From Niallia alba (lineage in GTDB: Bacteria > Bacillota > Bacilli > Bacillales > Cytobacillaceae), in assembly GCF_012933555.1 (NCBI RefSeq), contig NZ_JABBPK010000001.1, positions 4,070,001 to 4,134,000 of the forward strand: a stretch of 64,000 nt of DNA, read 5' to 3'. This document shows positions 8,441 to 17,317 of the stretch, piece by piece. Each line of letters starts with the position of its first letter. The stretch's first letter is position 1. The position numbers and the translations under genes were made by a program. The notes below the pieces were generated by a model. It had not been told where the DNA came from and did no database searches. It worked only from the letters and a program-made list of their open reading frames with translations.

Positions 8441-9667
8441 CTATATTGCCGTCAATTTCATTGTTTTCAATCTCACTTGCTCTGGATCAACTTGAATTCT
8501 AGCTACATTTGTTTCCATGGCTGCTTTTGCAACAGCAGCTGCTACAGCTGGAGCTACTCTGGGATCAAAAGGACTTGGAATTACATAATCCGCCGTCAAC
8601 TCTGAATCCGCAATTAAAGCTGCAATGGCTTCAGCAGCTGCTTTTTTCATTTCTTCATTAATTGTAGTTGCACGAACATCAAGAGCGCCACGAAAAATAC
8701 CTGGGAATGCTAATACATTATTCACTTGGTTCGGAAAATCAGATCGTCCTGTTCCTACTATAATAGCACCTGCTGCTTTTGCATCAGCGGGACTTATTTC
8801 TGGTACCGGATTAGCCAAGGCAAAGATAATCGCATCTTCCTTCATCGTCTGCACCATCTCTAATGTTAAGGTATCTGCAACAGAAACACCAATGAATACG
8901 TCCGCTCCTTTCATTACATCACTTAAATAGCCTTTTTCTCCCTTAGCATTTGTATATATCGCGACAGATTCTTTTGCTGGATTCATGCTAACTGGCCTTC
9001 CAGCATATATCGCCCCCTTTGTATCACATATAATCATATTAGTTACACCATAAGAATAGAGAAGCCTTGAAATAGCTATTCCCGATGCACCAGCCCCGTT
9101 TATAACAACTTTCAAATCATTCATTTTTTTCTTAACAATCTTAAGAGCATTGACTAACCCTGCCAATGTAACAATGGCAGTACCATGCTGATCATCATGA
9201 TATACAGGAATTGTTAGTTCTTTGTTTAGTCGTTCTTCTATTTCAAAACAATCTGGTGCAGCAATATCCTCTAAATGGATCCCGCCAAATGTAGGGGCCA
9301 TCAGTTTAACTGTTTCAACTATTTTATCTACATCGGTTGTATTTAAGGCAATCGGAAAAGCATCTACCCCAGCAAAGCTTTTAAATAAGATTGCTTTCCC
9401 CTCCATAACTGGAAGGGATGCCTCTGCTCCAATATTCCCTAAACCAAGTACAGATGTACCATTTGTTACTAAACCAACCATATTGCCTTTCATCGTAAAA
9501 TCATATACCTTTTCCGGATTTTCAAAAATTTCTTTACACGGTTCTGCCACCCCTGGAGAATAGGCTAAACTTAAATCTTGGGCATTTTTCACTTCCACCT
9601 TCGCCTGGATTTCCAATTTCCCTTGTTTGACTTGATGCATATGTAAAGCATCTTCTCGTAAAGACAT
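8441..9667 (-). CDS. ytsJ: NAD(P)-dependent malic enzyme, YtsJ-like
   Basis: This 408-residue enzyme would oxidatively decarboxylate malate to pyruvate in the cytoplasm. The start MSLREDALHMHQVKQGKLE and length closely recall Bacillus YtsJ (about 410 residues). Key segments are SLAYSPGVAEPC with the catalytic tyrosine, the metal-binding IHLEDIAAPDCFEIE, IPVYHDDQHGTAIV, and the Rossmann motif INGAGASGIA. The start ATG follows AAAAGGGAGAG. It appears monocistronic; a cre-like site lies ~115 bp upstream. NAD versus NADP preference cannot be told from the sequence. Confidence 0.88.
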   Translation of the reverse strand: MSLREDALHMHQVKQGKLEIQAKVEVKNAQDLSLAYSPGVAEPCKEIFENPEKVYDFTMKGNMVGLVTNGTSVLGLGNIGAEASLPVMEGKAILFKSFAGVDAFPIALNTTDVDKIVETVKLMAPTFGGIHLEDIAAPDCFEIEERLNKELTIPVYHDDQHGTAIVTLAGLVNALKIVKKKMNDLKVVINGAGASGIAISRLLYSYGVTNMIICDTKGAIYAGRPVSMNPAKESVAIYTNAKGEKGYLSDVMKGADVFIGVSVADTLTLEMVQTMKEDAIIFALANPVPEISPADAKAAGAIIVGTGRSDFPNQVNNVLAFPGIFRGALDVRATTINEEMKKAAAEAIAALIADSELTADYVIPSPFDPRVAPAVAAAVAKAAMETNVARIQVDPEQVRLKTMKLTAI

Positions 9668-9782
9668 TCTATCTCTCCCTTTTAGCGCATTTTCCTCTTA
9701 CATGATTGCTGCCTTCAATTTGCCGCATTTCTTGATAAGGATTCCCCTCCCTATCTAAGATGATATACCGTATAAATAAAAA

Positions 9783-9796
9783 AAGAAACGCTTTCA
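9783..9796. promoter_or_regulatory. Candidate cre site upstream of the malic enzyme gene
   Basis: On the minus strand this reads TGAAAGCGTTTCTT, 13 of 14 to the CcpA consensus. It lies about 116 bp before the start codon. Confidence 0.4.
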
Positions 9797-9850
9797 AGAA
9801 AATATAAAGAATATCTTAAAATCTGCTCAAATCAATTTAGATAGACTTAT

Positions 9851-9904
9851 TTTTTACGGACAGTTGTCCTTTCCGAAATAGCAAGGATCACCTGTCTGTA
9901 AAAA
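9851..9904. repeat. Short inverted repeat related to the 152 bp family
   Basis: TTTTTACGGACAG and CTGTCTGTAAAAA form a long imperfect hairpin (with TTGTCCTT/AAGGATCA continuing the arms) between the malic enzyme gene and rpiA. The ACGGACAG/CTGTCCGT-type core is the same as the outer stem of the 540-1152 units, so it may be a minimal family member or simply a terminator-like structure after rpiA. Confidence 0.5.
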
Positions 9905-9960
9905 CGGAGTACTTTCCAATACTCATTAAAATCCATCCACTAACGTCCTTTTCCAAAGCG

Positions 9961-10647
9961 TTAATTTTGAACATATTCTACGCTAATTTCTTTATGCTCC
10001 TTAATAGAAATTAATACGTCTACCATATCAATAAAGAGGCCATTTTCTACTACCCCTACTATATTATTCAAGTCCTGCTGTAATTGAGTGGGATTTTGGA
10101 TACTAGAAAAAGAACAATCCACAATATAATTTCCGTTGTCTGTTACGAAAATCTCCCCATCTTTTTCCCGTATCTCTGTTTTGCAACCAAATTTTCGGAT
10201 TGCTCTCTCGGTTTGTTTATAGCCAAAGGGAACCACTTCAATAGGGAGAGGAAATTTACCCAATGATTGAACTTTTTTACTTCCATCAGCAACAACAATA
10301 AAGGTTTTAGCAGCATTAGCAATTATTTTCTCTCGCAACAATGCTCCGCCTCCCCCTTTAGTGGCATAGAAATTAGCATCAATTTCATCCGCTCCATCGA
10401 TGGCAAGATCTAATTCTTCTACCTCATTTATATCAATCAATTGAATCCCGCATTCAATTGCTAATTTTTCTGTGGCTTTTGAAGTTGCAACTCCTTTTAG
10501 TGTCATGCCAGCTTTAATCATTTCTCCCATTTTTTTTATGACATAATAAGCTGTAGAGCCTGTACCTAGTCCAATTGTCATTCCATCCTTTACAAATTGA
10601 GTAGCTGCCGCTTCCCCTACTAACGCTTTTTCATTCTGTCTATCCAT
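9961..10647 (-). CDS. rpiA: Ribose-5-phosphate isomerase A
   Basis: This 228-residue enzyme interconverts ribose 5-phosphate and ribulose 5-phosphate in the pentose phosphate pathway. Diagnostic segments are GLGTGSTAYYVI (phosphate binding), DGADEID (catalytic Asp pair), KGGGGALLREKI (catalytic Glu/Lys region) and VVADGSKKV. I use the ATG at 10647, behind AGGTGA, rather than a GTG three codons upstream. The window also holds an unrelated RpiB isomerase in the PTS operon (58876-59322), so this copy is presumably the housekeeping one. Confidence 0.93.
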   Translation of the reverse strand: MDRQNEKALVGEAAATQFVKDGMTIGLGTGSTAYYVIKKMGEMIKAGMTLKGVATSKATEKLAIECGIQLIDINEVEELDLAIDGADEIDANFYATKGGGGALLREKIIANAAKTFIVVADGSKKVQSLGKFPLPIEVVPFGYKQTERAIRKFGCKTEIREKDGEIFVTDNGNYIVDCSFSSIQNPTQLQQDLNNIVGVVENGLFIDMVDVLISIKEHKEISVEYVQN

Positions 10648-10739
10648 CTTATTCACCTACACACTTATTTTATATTTATCTAAATAGTTATCTTCCTTCT
10701 ATAATAGATGATAACTCCTACTCTTTCATCTATTTTTCA

Positions 10740-11598
10740 TTAGAAATTATCTCCTAAATAAACTTTCACTTTATTTATCACCTGCTCCATTTTATCTGCA
10801 TTTTTTCTATACATGGCTTTTGCTTCTTGATTATCTGTTTGTAACGAAAACATTTCTAAATCTGCTTCTACTTTTTTTATTGTTGCTAGCAACAGTGGTC
10901 TTTCCTGTGCCTCTGCTAGCTTGATTTTATCATCAAATATATCTATGGTTAGTTCTCCATATGAGTTTACCTGCCCTAGAAATACATTATCTAATGTTAC
11001 ACCTAATTTTTCTAATTCCATATGCAACCAGGCCGGTGTTTTTCCTGCTTTTGTTAAAGAATCGTAAACGATATTGCCATCCATAATAATCGTTTGCGGT
11101 GCTTTTTCACTTGGCATTTTCATATTTAAATCTTTAGGGGTAAGTGGTCTATTTTCCTTTTTCAGTAAAACACTAAGCATTCCCTTTGGCTCGAGAATAG
11201 CATAATCAATTTCAGCTAAGCTAAAAACGTCTTTTTGTCGCAATAATGTAGAGAAATCGTCAATTGTATAATGCTCTTTCTTCAGATTTTCCTCTAACAG
11301 CTTTCCATCTTCCACTAAGACTGTTCCAGTTCCTTCAATCACATTACGCAATCTCTTACTTTTTAAGGAAATCACATCAGCTAAATAGGATATTACCGCA
11401 AATACAAAAATCCCAAGAATCCCATGCATAACACTAAGACTAGAATTTAATATTACCTCTCCTGCTATATCTCCCAGTGTAATACCTGCTATGTATTCAA
11501 AAAGTGACAGCTGGGAGATATGTTTTTTTTCCTAATAGCTTTGTTGTAATAAATAGAACAATTACAAATAGCAAAGCACGCAAAACTACTGCTAACAT
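10740..11598 (-). pseudogene. DUF421 membrane protein with C-terminal DUF1657, split by a poly-A frameshift
   Basis: The long frame (from 11429) carries most of a DUF421 (YetF/YrbG-like) domain plus a DUF1657-like tail. Its missing N-terminus is present upstream in another frame: an ATG at 11598 starts MLAVVLRALLFVIVLF...LLGKK, and after an A8 run (11523-11530) the frame is lost. Removing one A restores GKKHISQLSLFEYIAG leading directly into the annotated part, about 285 residues in all. The product would be an inner-membrane protein with a cytoplasmic YetF-like domain. It could be a true frameshift, slippage-corrected, or a homopolymer sequencing error. Two DUF1657 genes lie immediately upstream. 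Confidence 0.8.
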
Positions 11599-11616
11599 GT
11601 TTTCACCATCCCGTTA

Positions 11617-11823
11617 TTATGAAGAACTATATTCCTTTTCTTCTCGCTCTAATTGATACACCCTTAATTGAATATCGTTTTTAATCTCTCCAACTAATAC
11701 CATTGCGTCATGAAAAGCCTTTTGGGCCTCTTCTTCCATGGAATTCAAAGCAAAAGCAGATAGCTGTGACTCAATTCCTTTTAAACTCGCTAAAGTCTGT
11801 TTTACATTTGATGCAACCGTCAT
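11617..11823 (-). CDS. DUF1657 small protein
   Basis: This 68-residue protein starts MTVASNVKQTLASLKGIESQL and continues as a helical, glutamine/glutamate-rich DUF1657 protein. I place the start at the ATG behind GGAGGGAAGG, not at an upstream in-frame codon. DUF1657 genes typically occur in the mobile spoVA (spoVA2mob) operons of spore formers next to a DUF421 gene, as here, but no spoVAC/AD/AEb genes are present. Its biochemical role is unknown. Confidence 0.8.
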   Translation of the reverse strand: MTVASNVKQTLASLKGIESQLSAFALNSMEEEAQKAFHDAMVLVGEIKNDIQLRVYQLEREEKEYSSS

Positions 11824-11912
11824 ACCTTCCCTCCAATAAAAGAGAAGCCGTTGAATTAGAAGGGAAGTCAATTCTCCTCGAAAACGGCTTCTCGATTTTT
11901 TGCTAGCATGAA

Positions 11913-12119
11913 TTATTGTTGAGCATATTGTGGTTCTTCTTGCTCGATTTCTTGTAAACGTGGATTTAAGGAATCAATAATTTGTTGTGTTTGTTGCGCA
12001 GCAGTCTGATATACCTGCTTTGCCGATTGGTTATCTGTGGATAAAGCAAAGGTTTCTAAACTTGCTTGTGCACTTTTTAGCCCAGCGATTGTTTGTTTTA
12101 CATTTGTAATTACAGTCAT
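11913..12119 (-). CDS. DUF1657 small protein (second copy)
   Basis: This 68-residue paralogue of the neighbouring gene (MTVITNVKQTIAGLKSAQASLE, with TDNQSAKQVYQTAAQQTQQ and a C-terminal QEEPQYAQQ) is the first gene of the three-gene DUF1657-DUF1657-DUF421 set. The ATG at 12119 has GGATGGTGG upstream; another ATG five codons earlier lacks proper spacing. It has no signal peptide and is predicted soluble and helical. Function unknown. Confidence 0.8.
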   Translation of the reverse strand: MTVITNVKQTIAGLKSAQASLETFALSTDNQSAKQVYQTAAQQTQQIIDSLNPRLQEIEQEEPQYAQQ

Positions 12120-12294
12120 GTCAGCTGCCACCATCCTTAAATTTTTTTGTTACTCTTATATGATTTCATTTAATTCCTTTGTTATTCCGTTAAAATGTTT
12201 CCAATTCGAGAGAGAAAATATCTTTAGCTAATTTTGTAACTTTTGAAGGCTATTGTCGTATGATTAGTAAAACAAAAATAAGGGAGTTAAAAAA

Positions 12295-12516
12295 ATGATT
12301 ACTATCATTATTGTTTTAGCTGTATTCTCCATTCCCCTAGCCGGTATCATAACTGATCATTTGGAAAAAAAGGCAAAACTTAACCATGCTATGTTAAAGG
12401 ATCAATTGGAGCTTGAAAGATTAAAACATGAAAACTTTTTAATAGAAACGGATAAATTAAAATTAGAAGTGGTGAAAATGGAAAAAGAAAATAATTTATT
12501 GGAAAAGAGGGAATGA
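12295..12516 (+). CDS. Small membrane-anchored coiled-coil protein, function unknown
   Basis: This 73-residue protein has one N-terminal membrane helix (about residues 2-19, ITIIIVLAVFSIPLAGII) followed by a highly charged heptad-like region rich in Lys/Glu/Leu that should form a coiled coil. The start ATG follows AGGGAG at good spacing, and a strong terminator follows within 25 bp, so it is probably a monocistronic real gene. The layout recalls PspB-like or YtxH-like membrane coiled-coil proteins, but I do not recognise a family. Confidence 0.6.
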   Translation: MITIIIVLAVFSIPLAGIITDHLEKKAKLNHAMLKDQLELERLKHENFLIETDKLKLEVVKMEKENNLLEKRE

Positions 12517-12535
12517 TGATTTTTATTGTAAAATA

Positions 12536-12572
12536 AAAAGCTTCCAAAGTCGTAAAAACTTGGAAGCTTTTG
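12536..12572 (+). terminator. Terminator after the coiled-coil gene
   Basis: AAAAGCTTCCAAAGT...ACTTGGAAGCTTTT is a near-perfect hairpin with a T run, 20 bp after the stop codon. Confidence 0.8.
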
Positions 12573-12591
12573 TTTGTTCATTTAATGAGAC

Positions 12592-12801
12592 CTGCTGTTT
12601 TCGTAAAGTTTGTTGCGATTACCCGCAGCCGGAATACACTTCGCTTTCCGTGGGGCTAAGCTTAAGCCTCCTCAGCTTCGCTTCCGGGGTCTCAGACTGT
12701 CTCGCTAATCCTCGTGGCGTCTTCGTGTATTCCGGCTGCTCCATTTTTCCAACTAATTCTTTTTCCCTATTGAAAAAACAACAATCCTTTAGAAAACAGC
12801 C
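12592..12801. repeat. Nested palindromic intergenic repeat, copy A
   Basis: The outer ends are imperfect inverted repeats (CTGTTTTCGTAAAGTTTGTTG and its partner ending CTTTAGAAAACAG). Inside is a second, perfect 15 bp inverted repeat, GCAGCCGGAATACAC (12625-12639) and its complement (12725-12739). A GC-rich core lies between. A second full copy is at 58664-58868 and an outer-arm-only copy at 60676-60730. No coding frame is kept. Confidence 0.85.
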
Positions 12802-12814
12802 TATTTCAACAATG

Positions 12815-13624
12815 TTATATGAACAACAACAAGCTTACTGCCATGACTGCCATTCCAGCTATTAGACCGTATATCGAGAGGTGTCCTTCGTCGTATTTCT
12901 TAGCAGCTGGTAATAATTCGTCTAAAGAAATAAATACCATGATTCCTGCAACTGCTGCAAATATTAGACCGAACATAACATCATTTAGAAATGGCATTAA
13001 GATGAGGAAAGCAACTAATGCGCCAACTGGTTCTGCTAATCCTGATAAAAAGGAAAGCTTAAATGCCTTTTTTCGATCACCTGTGGCAAAATATACGGGC
13101 ACTGCTACTGCGATTCCTTCTGGAATATTATGTATTGCTATTGCGACTGTAATTGCTACACCTAGCCCTGGATCTTGTAAAGCTGCAGTAAAGGTTGCAA
13201 TTCCTTCTGGAAAGTTATGAATAGCAATAGCTAGTGCTGTAAAACTTCCCATTTTTAATAAAGAATGGTCTGTCTGTTTCACATTTGATTTATTAATTTC
13301 TTCTACTTTCTTTAACTCATGTGGGTTTCCTTGCTCTGGTACAAATTTATCAATTAAAGCAATTAGCAAGATTCCTCCAAAGAATCCTGCAACGGTAAGC
13401 CAATTACCGGTTTGTTGCCCCAATGATCCGACTAGCGCATCTTTTGCTTTTACAAATATCTCAATCATTGATACATAAATCATGACTCCGGCAGAAAATC
13501 CAAGCATCCATGAAAGAAATTTCGTATTCGTCGTTGAAGTAAAAAAAGCAAGCATACTTCCTATTCCCGTAGCAAGACCTGCTAATAAGGTTAAACCAAA
13601 GGCAATCAATAAATTTTCGGGCAT
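12815..13624 (-). CDS. zupT: ZIP-family zinc/metal transporter
   Basis: This 269-residue integral membrane protein has about eight hydrophobic helices. The two metal-site motifs of ZupT-type transporters are both intact: AIHNFPEGIATF and AIHNIPEGIAVAVP, followed by SGLAEPVGA. It would bring Zn(II) and possibly other divalent metals into the cell. The start ATG follows AAGGGGGATTTAA. It appears monocistronic. No Zur-type operator is obvious upstream, and a degenerate repeat sits at 13775-13906. Confidence 0.88.
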   Translation of the reverse strand: MPENLLIAFGLTLLAGLATGIGSMLAFFTSTTNTKFLSWMLGFSAGVMIYVSMIEIFVKAKDALVGSLGQQTGNWLTVAGFFGGILLIALIDKFVPEQGNPHELKKVEEINKSNVKQTDHSLLKMGSFTALAIAIHNFPEGIATFTAALQDPGLGVAITVAIAIHNIPEGIAVAVPVYFATGDRKKAFKLSFLSGLAEPVGALVAFLILMPFLNDVMFGLIFAAVAGIMVFISLDELLPAAKKYDEGHLSIYGLIAGMAVMAVSLLLFI

Positions 13625-13774
13625 TTAAATCCCCCTTAATCTTTCTGTAGTTTCTACGTTTTTTCATTTATATAAAAATTATATCTTGATTTAAAAATGT
13701 TTCTCTTAGGAAAAATTTTAACCAAAATCCAAATATTCGTCAATCCATATATACATATTATGTGTAAATTGTAT

Positions 13775-13906
13775 TTATCCCACTCTTAACGGATAGTAAG
13801 ACTCATCCGTAAGCTTATGAAAAATCGAGAAAGATAGATGGGATATCTACTATAGTTCGACTAACCATGAGTAGGGAATGAAAGTCCCCCCATTGATGGA
13901 ACCATT
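13775..13906. repeat. Degenerate single copy of the 152 bp repeat
   Basis: It begins TTATCCCACTCTTAACGGA like the units at 540-1152 and keeps the same order of blocks (AGTAAGACTC, AAGCTTA, GATAGATGGGA, TCGACTAACCAT, CCCCCATTGATGG). The pairing arms are eroded. Together with the array it shows a dispersed family. The rest of the 13625-13988 gap shows nothing else. Confidence 0.7.
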
Positions 13907-13988
13907 AAGATAACTTATTTAAATTATACGTAAAAAAGTAAATTTCTTTCCTCTCTTTTATGTATTTTCGAAATCTATATCTTGAAAT

Positions 13989-14291
13989 TTATTTGATTGT
14001 TTTTTTTCCTTTATTATTCATCCCTTTATACACTCTTTTTACTCCTTCTGTAATAATAGTACTTCCAATTAAATCAATAATGATATTCCCATTAATCATT
14101 TTAACTAAATAATATGACAAGGTACCAATCCCCATATCCATCATAAAAAATCTTTTCATTTGCGAAAGTTCTATAATTACAATAATTACTTCTTTTCTGT
14201 TATCATTCATTTCTTCCATCGCCCCTTTGCATTTAGCGTATGAAAGAAAGAGATTGTCCAATGTCCGCAAATGATCCATACAGTCGAACAT
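13989..14291 (-). CDS. Possible small hydrophobic protein, unrecognised
   Basis: This 100-codon frame encodes a protein with a hydrophobic C-terminal half (NIIIDLIGSTIITEG) and an internal IIVIIELS segment. No good ribosome site precedes the first ATG, and I recognise no family. Codon usage is not unlike the neighbours. It could be a real small membrane protein or a chance frame. Confidence 0.3.
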   Translation of the reverse strand: MFDCMDHLRTLDNLFLSYAKCKGAMEEMNDNRKEVIIVIIELSQMKRFFMMDMGIGTLSYYLVKMINGNIIIDLIGSTIITEGVKRVYKGMNNKGKKTIK

Positions 14292-14328
14292 TCACTTCAT
14301 AATCAATAATTGCACAATAAAAGGTTCA

Positions 14329-14353
14329 AATCAAAAGCGATTTGAACCTTTTA
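14329..14353. terminator. Bidirectional terminator downstream of the flavoprotein gene
   Basis: AAAAGGTTCAAATC...GATTTGAACCTTTT is a perfect hairpin with flanking A/T runs. It lies between the flavoprotein stop and the small frame at 13989-14291. Confidence 0.8.
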
Positions 14354-14407
14354 CATCCCCTATAGTACAGTCCAGCAGAGCTAAACTTTTACTTGAATTT
14401 ATAATAC

Positions 14408-15925
14408 TTATTGTGCATTTACATAATCAACGGATTTCACACCAGCTTGACGACCAAAGATAATAATTTCAGCAACTGAATTTCCGCCGATTCTATTTTC
14501 ACCGTGCAGACCACCCGTTACTTCTCCTGCGGCAAATAATCCTGGGATTGGTTCTCCCTCTTTATTAAGCACCTCTGTATTTGTATTAATTTTTACTCCT
14601 CCCATCGTATAATGGATGCCTGGAGCAATTTTTATTGCATAGAAAGGTGCAGTAGATAAATCATTTTCTATTCCTGTTGTTCTTCCAAAAGCTTTATCGT
14701 CTTTACTGTTAACAGCACTATTCCATGTTTCTAGCGTTGTTTTTAACTCTTCAGCAGAAACATTCATCTTTTCAGCAAGAGCTTCGATTGTTTCCCCTTC
14801 TAATACAAAGCCCATTTTTTCATATTGTTCAATAGCTTTCGCACGAGATTTCACACCAGCATCAAACACTAAATATGCAGATTTTTCTGGAAGCTCATTG
14901 ATTGCTGCAGTAACTTTATCACGTGTATCTAATTCATTGGAAAATCTTTTTCCATCTGCAGAAACCATTATTGCTCCTTCGCCACGAACAGCTTCACCAA
15001 TTAAGTAAGATTCATCTTGTTGCACAGTTGGATGGACCTGAATTTGATCTAAATCAACTGTTGTCCCGCCTAATTTTTCGATCATTTTAATTCCATCACC
15101 AGTGCTACCAGCTTGGTTTGTTGTTACATAGTCTCCTAAATCACTTCTTACTTCTTTGATCATTTCCATATTAGAACCGAATCCACCAGTAGTGACAACG
15201 ACTGCTTTAGCAGTAATTGTTTTTTCATCGGTTTGATTGAATAAAACGTTAACTCCATTTACAGTTCCATCATTTTCCGTTATTTCCTTCACTTCTGCAT
15301 TAACGAATAGGGGAATGCCTTTTTCTTGCACATTTTTCAATAGCCCATCTACTATGTACTGTCCTACCGCTGAGCCATCTTCAGGACGGTGGGTACGTTT
15401 TTCGCTCATTCCACCTGTAATAGTTAAATTATTCAAACGAATACCAATTGAATCTAACCATTCAATCGCACTTGCAGAGTTATCAACAAAGAAACGTAAC
15501 ATTTCTTTATCATTTGTTTCATGTCCACCTTTTAATGTCTCTTCATAAAAATTATCATTATTATCCTCTATACCTTGTTCTTTTTGAAACTTAGTTTCAG
15601 AAGCATTCATTCCGGAAGAGGCTTTTGTTGTATTTCCTCCCGCAACCGGCATTTTTTCAAAAATAACTGGGTTTAATCCTTTTTCCTTTGCCTCCAATGC
15701 AGCTGTCATTCCAGCTCCACCAGCTCCAACAATAATAATATCATAACTATCTTTAAGTTCTTCATACGGTGTGTAGCTCGTTTGAGATGCTCCTGATACA
15801 GCTTCAGCTTCCTTTTCTTCTTTTTCTTGTTTTGACGTGTTACTCGCTTTATCATTTCCACAGCCAGCAAGAACAAGCACTAGCGAAAAAGCAAAAATAA
15901 AAGCAGCTGTTAATTTCTTTTTCAT
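14408..15925 (-). CDS. Secreted lipoprotein FAD-dependent reductase, flavocytochrome c / fumarate reductase-like
   Basis: This 505-residue protein has an N-terminal lipoprotein signal (hydrophobic stretch then LAGC, Cys22), a short charged linker, then the flavoprotein subunit fold. Visible parts are DIIIVGAGGAGMTAALEA (FAD binding), GGNTTKASSGMNAS, the active-site-like THRPEDGSAVGQ, and the C-terminal GGVKINTNTEVL...GLFAAGEVTGGLHGENRIGGNS. Such enzymes reduce fumarate, urocanate or related unsaturated acids outside the membrane. It lacks the FMN-binding domain often fused in relatives, so the electron source is unclear. I use the ATG at 15925 behind GGAGGAAAAAAG rather than an upstream frame extension. 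Confidence 0.82.
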   Translation of the reverse strand: MKKKLTAAFIFAFSLVLVLAGCGNDKASNTSKQEKEEKEAEAVSGASQTSYTPYEELKDSYDIIIVGAGGAGMTAALEAKEKGLNPVIFEKMPVAGGNTTKASSGMNASETKFQKEQGIEDNNDNFYEETLKGGHETNDKEMLRFFVDNSASAIEWLDSIGIRLNNLTITGGMSEKRTHRPEDGSAVGQYIVDGLLKNVQEKGIPLFVNAEVKEITENDGTVNGVNVLFNQTDEKTITAKAVVVTTGGFGSNMEMIKEVRSDLGDYVTTNQAGSTGDGIKMIEKLGGTTVDLDQIQVHPTVQQDESYLIGEAVRGEGAIMVSADGKRFSNELDTRDKVTAAINELPEKSAYLVFDAGVKSRAKAIEQYEKMGFVLEGETIEALAEKMNVSAEELKTTLETWNSAVNSKDDKAFGRTTGIENDLSTAPFYAIKIAPGIHYTMGGVKINTNTEVLNKEGEPIPGLFAAGEVTGGLHGENRIGGNSVAEIIIFGRQAGVKSVDYVNAQ

Positions 15926-16065
15926 CTTTTTTCCTCCATTAAAATTACATAATCTGATAATTGCTCTGATGCATTCCTCTACCAAAGTATAGCATCATAA
16001 TTATAGTTTGTGCATAAGTTCACAAAAAATTAAAAATTCCTTTTAATTCTAGAAAAGGTAGGAAT

Positions 16066-16112
16066 CAAAAAAGCTGTCGATTTTCTTTTTTGAAAAGGTT
16101 ATCGACAGCTTG
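16066..16112 (-). terminator. Terminator ending the sulfur operon
   Basis: On the minus strand AAGCTGTCGAT...ATCGACAGCTT is followed by a T run. It lies about 120 bp past the TauE-type gene, the last gene of the cluster. The 15926-16233 gap holds nothing else I can identify. Confidence 0.8.
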
Positions 16113-16233
16113 AGTTATTTTAACTAGATTAAATACATATTGCTATCTAAAGTAATTTTATCCACACTATTTTAGACGATTTAATATCTCCTGTCTTAAT
16201 GCTATGATTGAGACTTATTTAATCAATAAATAT

Positions 16234-17010
16234 TTATAATATTTCCATCCAAGTCTTCACTGCTGTCGCTAAAATTAAAATTCCCATTATTCCTTGTAAG
16301 ACCCTTGTATTGACCTTTTTTCCAACGTTAGCTCCTATAGGTGAAGCAATCAGACTGGCAACAACCAAAATAAGAGAAGGCAATATAGGTACATGGCCTG
16401 TTGAGATTTTTCCTGAGACAGTTCCTATTGATGAAATAAGCGTAATGGCTAAGGATGATGCAATGGTCATTCTTGTTGGTATTTTTAATAGGACAAGCAT
16501 GATAGGAACTAATAAGAATGCTCCTCCTGCTCCTACAATACCTGATCCTACACCTACGATAAAGGCAAATGAAGCAGCTAGCCATTTATTAAACTTGACT
16601 TGATCTAAACGGTTAGCATCGATTTCTTTTTTAGGTACAAACATTAAAATAACAGCAATAATAGCTAAAATGCCATATACGATATTAATTCCACTATCCG
16701 ACATGTGAGTGGAACTCATTCCCCCAATAAAACTCCCAATTAAAACGCTAATTCCCATATTAACAATTAATGTTTTATTTAAATATCCGCCACTACGATA
16801 AGCCCAAACACCACCAAGCGTCGCAAAGAACACTTGGATGGCTGTAATTACTGAAACTTCATGTGATGTAAAATGACCCACCCCTAAAATTACTGGAATA
16901 TATAATAACATTGGATAATTTATAATGGCTCCTCCTATTCCTAACATTCCAGAAAGAAAGGAACCAATAAAGCCAATTGTGAAAATAGTGATGATGAAAT
17001 TAATATCCAT
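16234..17010 (-). CDS. TauE/SafE-family sulfite/organosulfur exporter
   Basis: This 258-residue membrane protein has about eight helices and the two half-repeats typical of TauE/SafE, each with a glycine-rich signature ([23 protein letters not shown] near the N-terminus; [20 protein letters not shown] in the second half). These carriers move sulfite, thiosulfate or sulfonates. As the final gene of a CstR-controlled sulfane-sulfur set it probably expels sulfite made by persulfide oxidation. The start ATG follows AGGGGGGATC. Confidence 0.8.
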   Translation of the reverse strand: MDINFIITIFTIGFIGSFLSGMLGIGGAIINYPMLLYIPVILGVGHFTSHEVSVITAIQVFFATLGGVWAYRSGGYLNKTLIVNMGISVLIGSFIGGMSSTHMSDSGINIVYGILAIIAVILMFVPKKEIDANRLDQVKFNKWLAASFAFIVGVGSGIVGAGGAFLLVPIMLVLLKIPTRMTIASSLAITLISSIGTVSGKISTGHVPILPSLILVVASLIASPIGANVGKKVNTRVLQGIMGILILATAVKTWMEIL

Positions 17011-17063
17011 ATAGATCCCCCCTCTTTAGAAAAAAAAGGAACCTTAATTGGTCCCCTTATAGT

Positions 17064-17297
17064 TCAACCTTTTTTAATCCAAAATTTCAACACTCCGTTT
17101 TCATCTTCGTGTTGTAATAATTCATGCCCTCCTGATTTAGCCCAAGCAGTTAAATCATTTTTAGCCCCTTTATCAGTTGTATGAACTTCTAATACCTGAC
17201 CTGATTCCATCTCTCCCATTGTTTTTTTTGTCTTTACAATCGGCATGGGGCAAGCTAACCCTTTTGCATCTAATACTTTAGTTGATTCCATTATCAT
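17064..17297 (-). CDS. tusA: TusA-like sulfur carrier protein
   Basis: This 77-residue single-domain TusA/SirA protein has the persulfide-carrying cysteine in LACPMPIVKTKK, followed by QVLEVHTTDKGAKNDLTAWAK and a C-terminal LKFWIKK. It would pass sulfane sulfur between rhodanese, DsrE-type and dioxygenase partners. It is very like the stand-alone TusA at 20825-21052, suggesting duplication. The start has AGGAGG five bases upstream; a second ATG two codons in is also possible. Confidence 0.85.
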   Translation of the reverse strand: MIMESTKVLDAKGLACPMPIVKTKKTMGEMESGQVLEVHTTDKGAKNDLTAWAKSGGHELLQHEDENGVLKFWIKKG

Positions 17298-17317
17298 ATT
17301 TTCCTCCTATTTATAAA

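Noticed and set aside
12560-12865. 101-codon frame across the nested palindrome
   Set aside because: It runs through the repeat element, lacks a ribosome site, and the equivalent frame differs in copy B; it is not coding.
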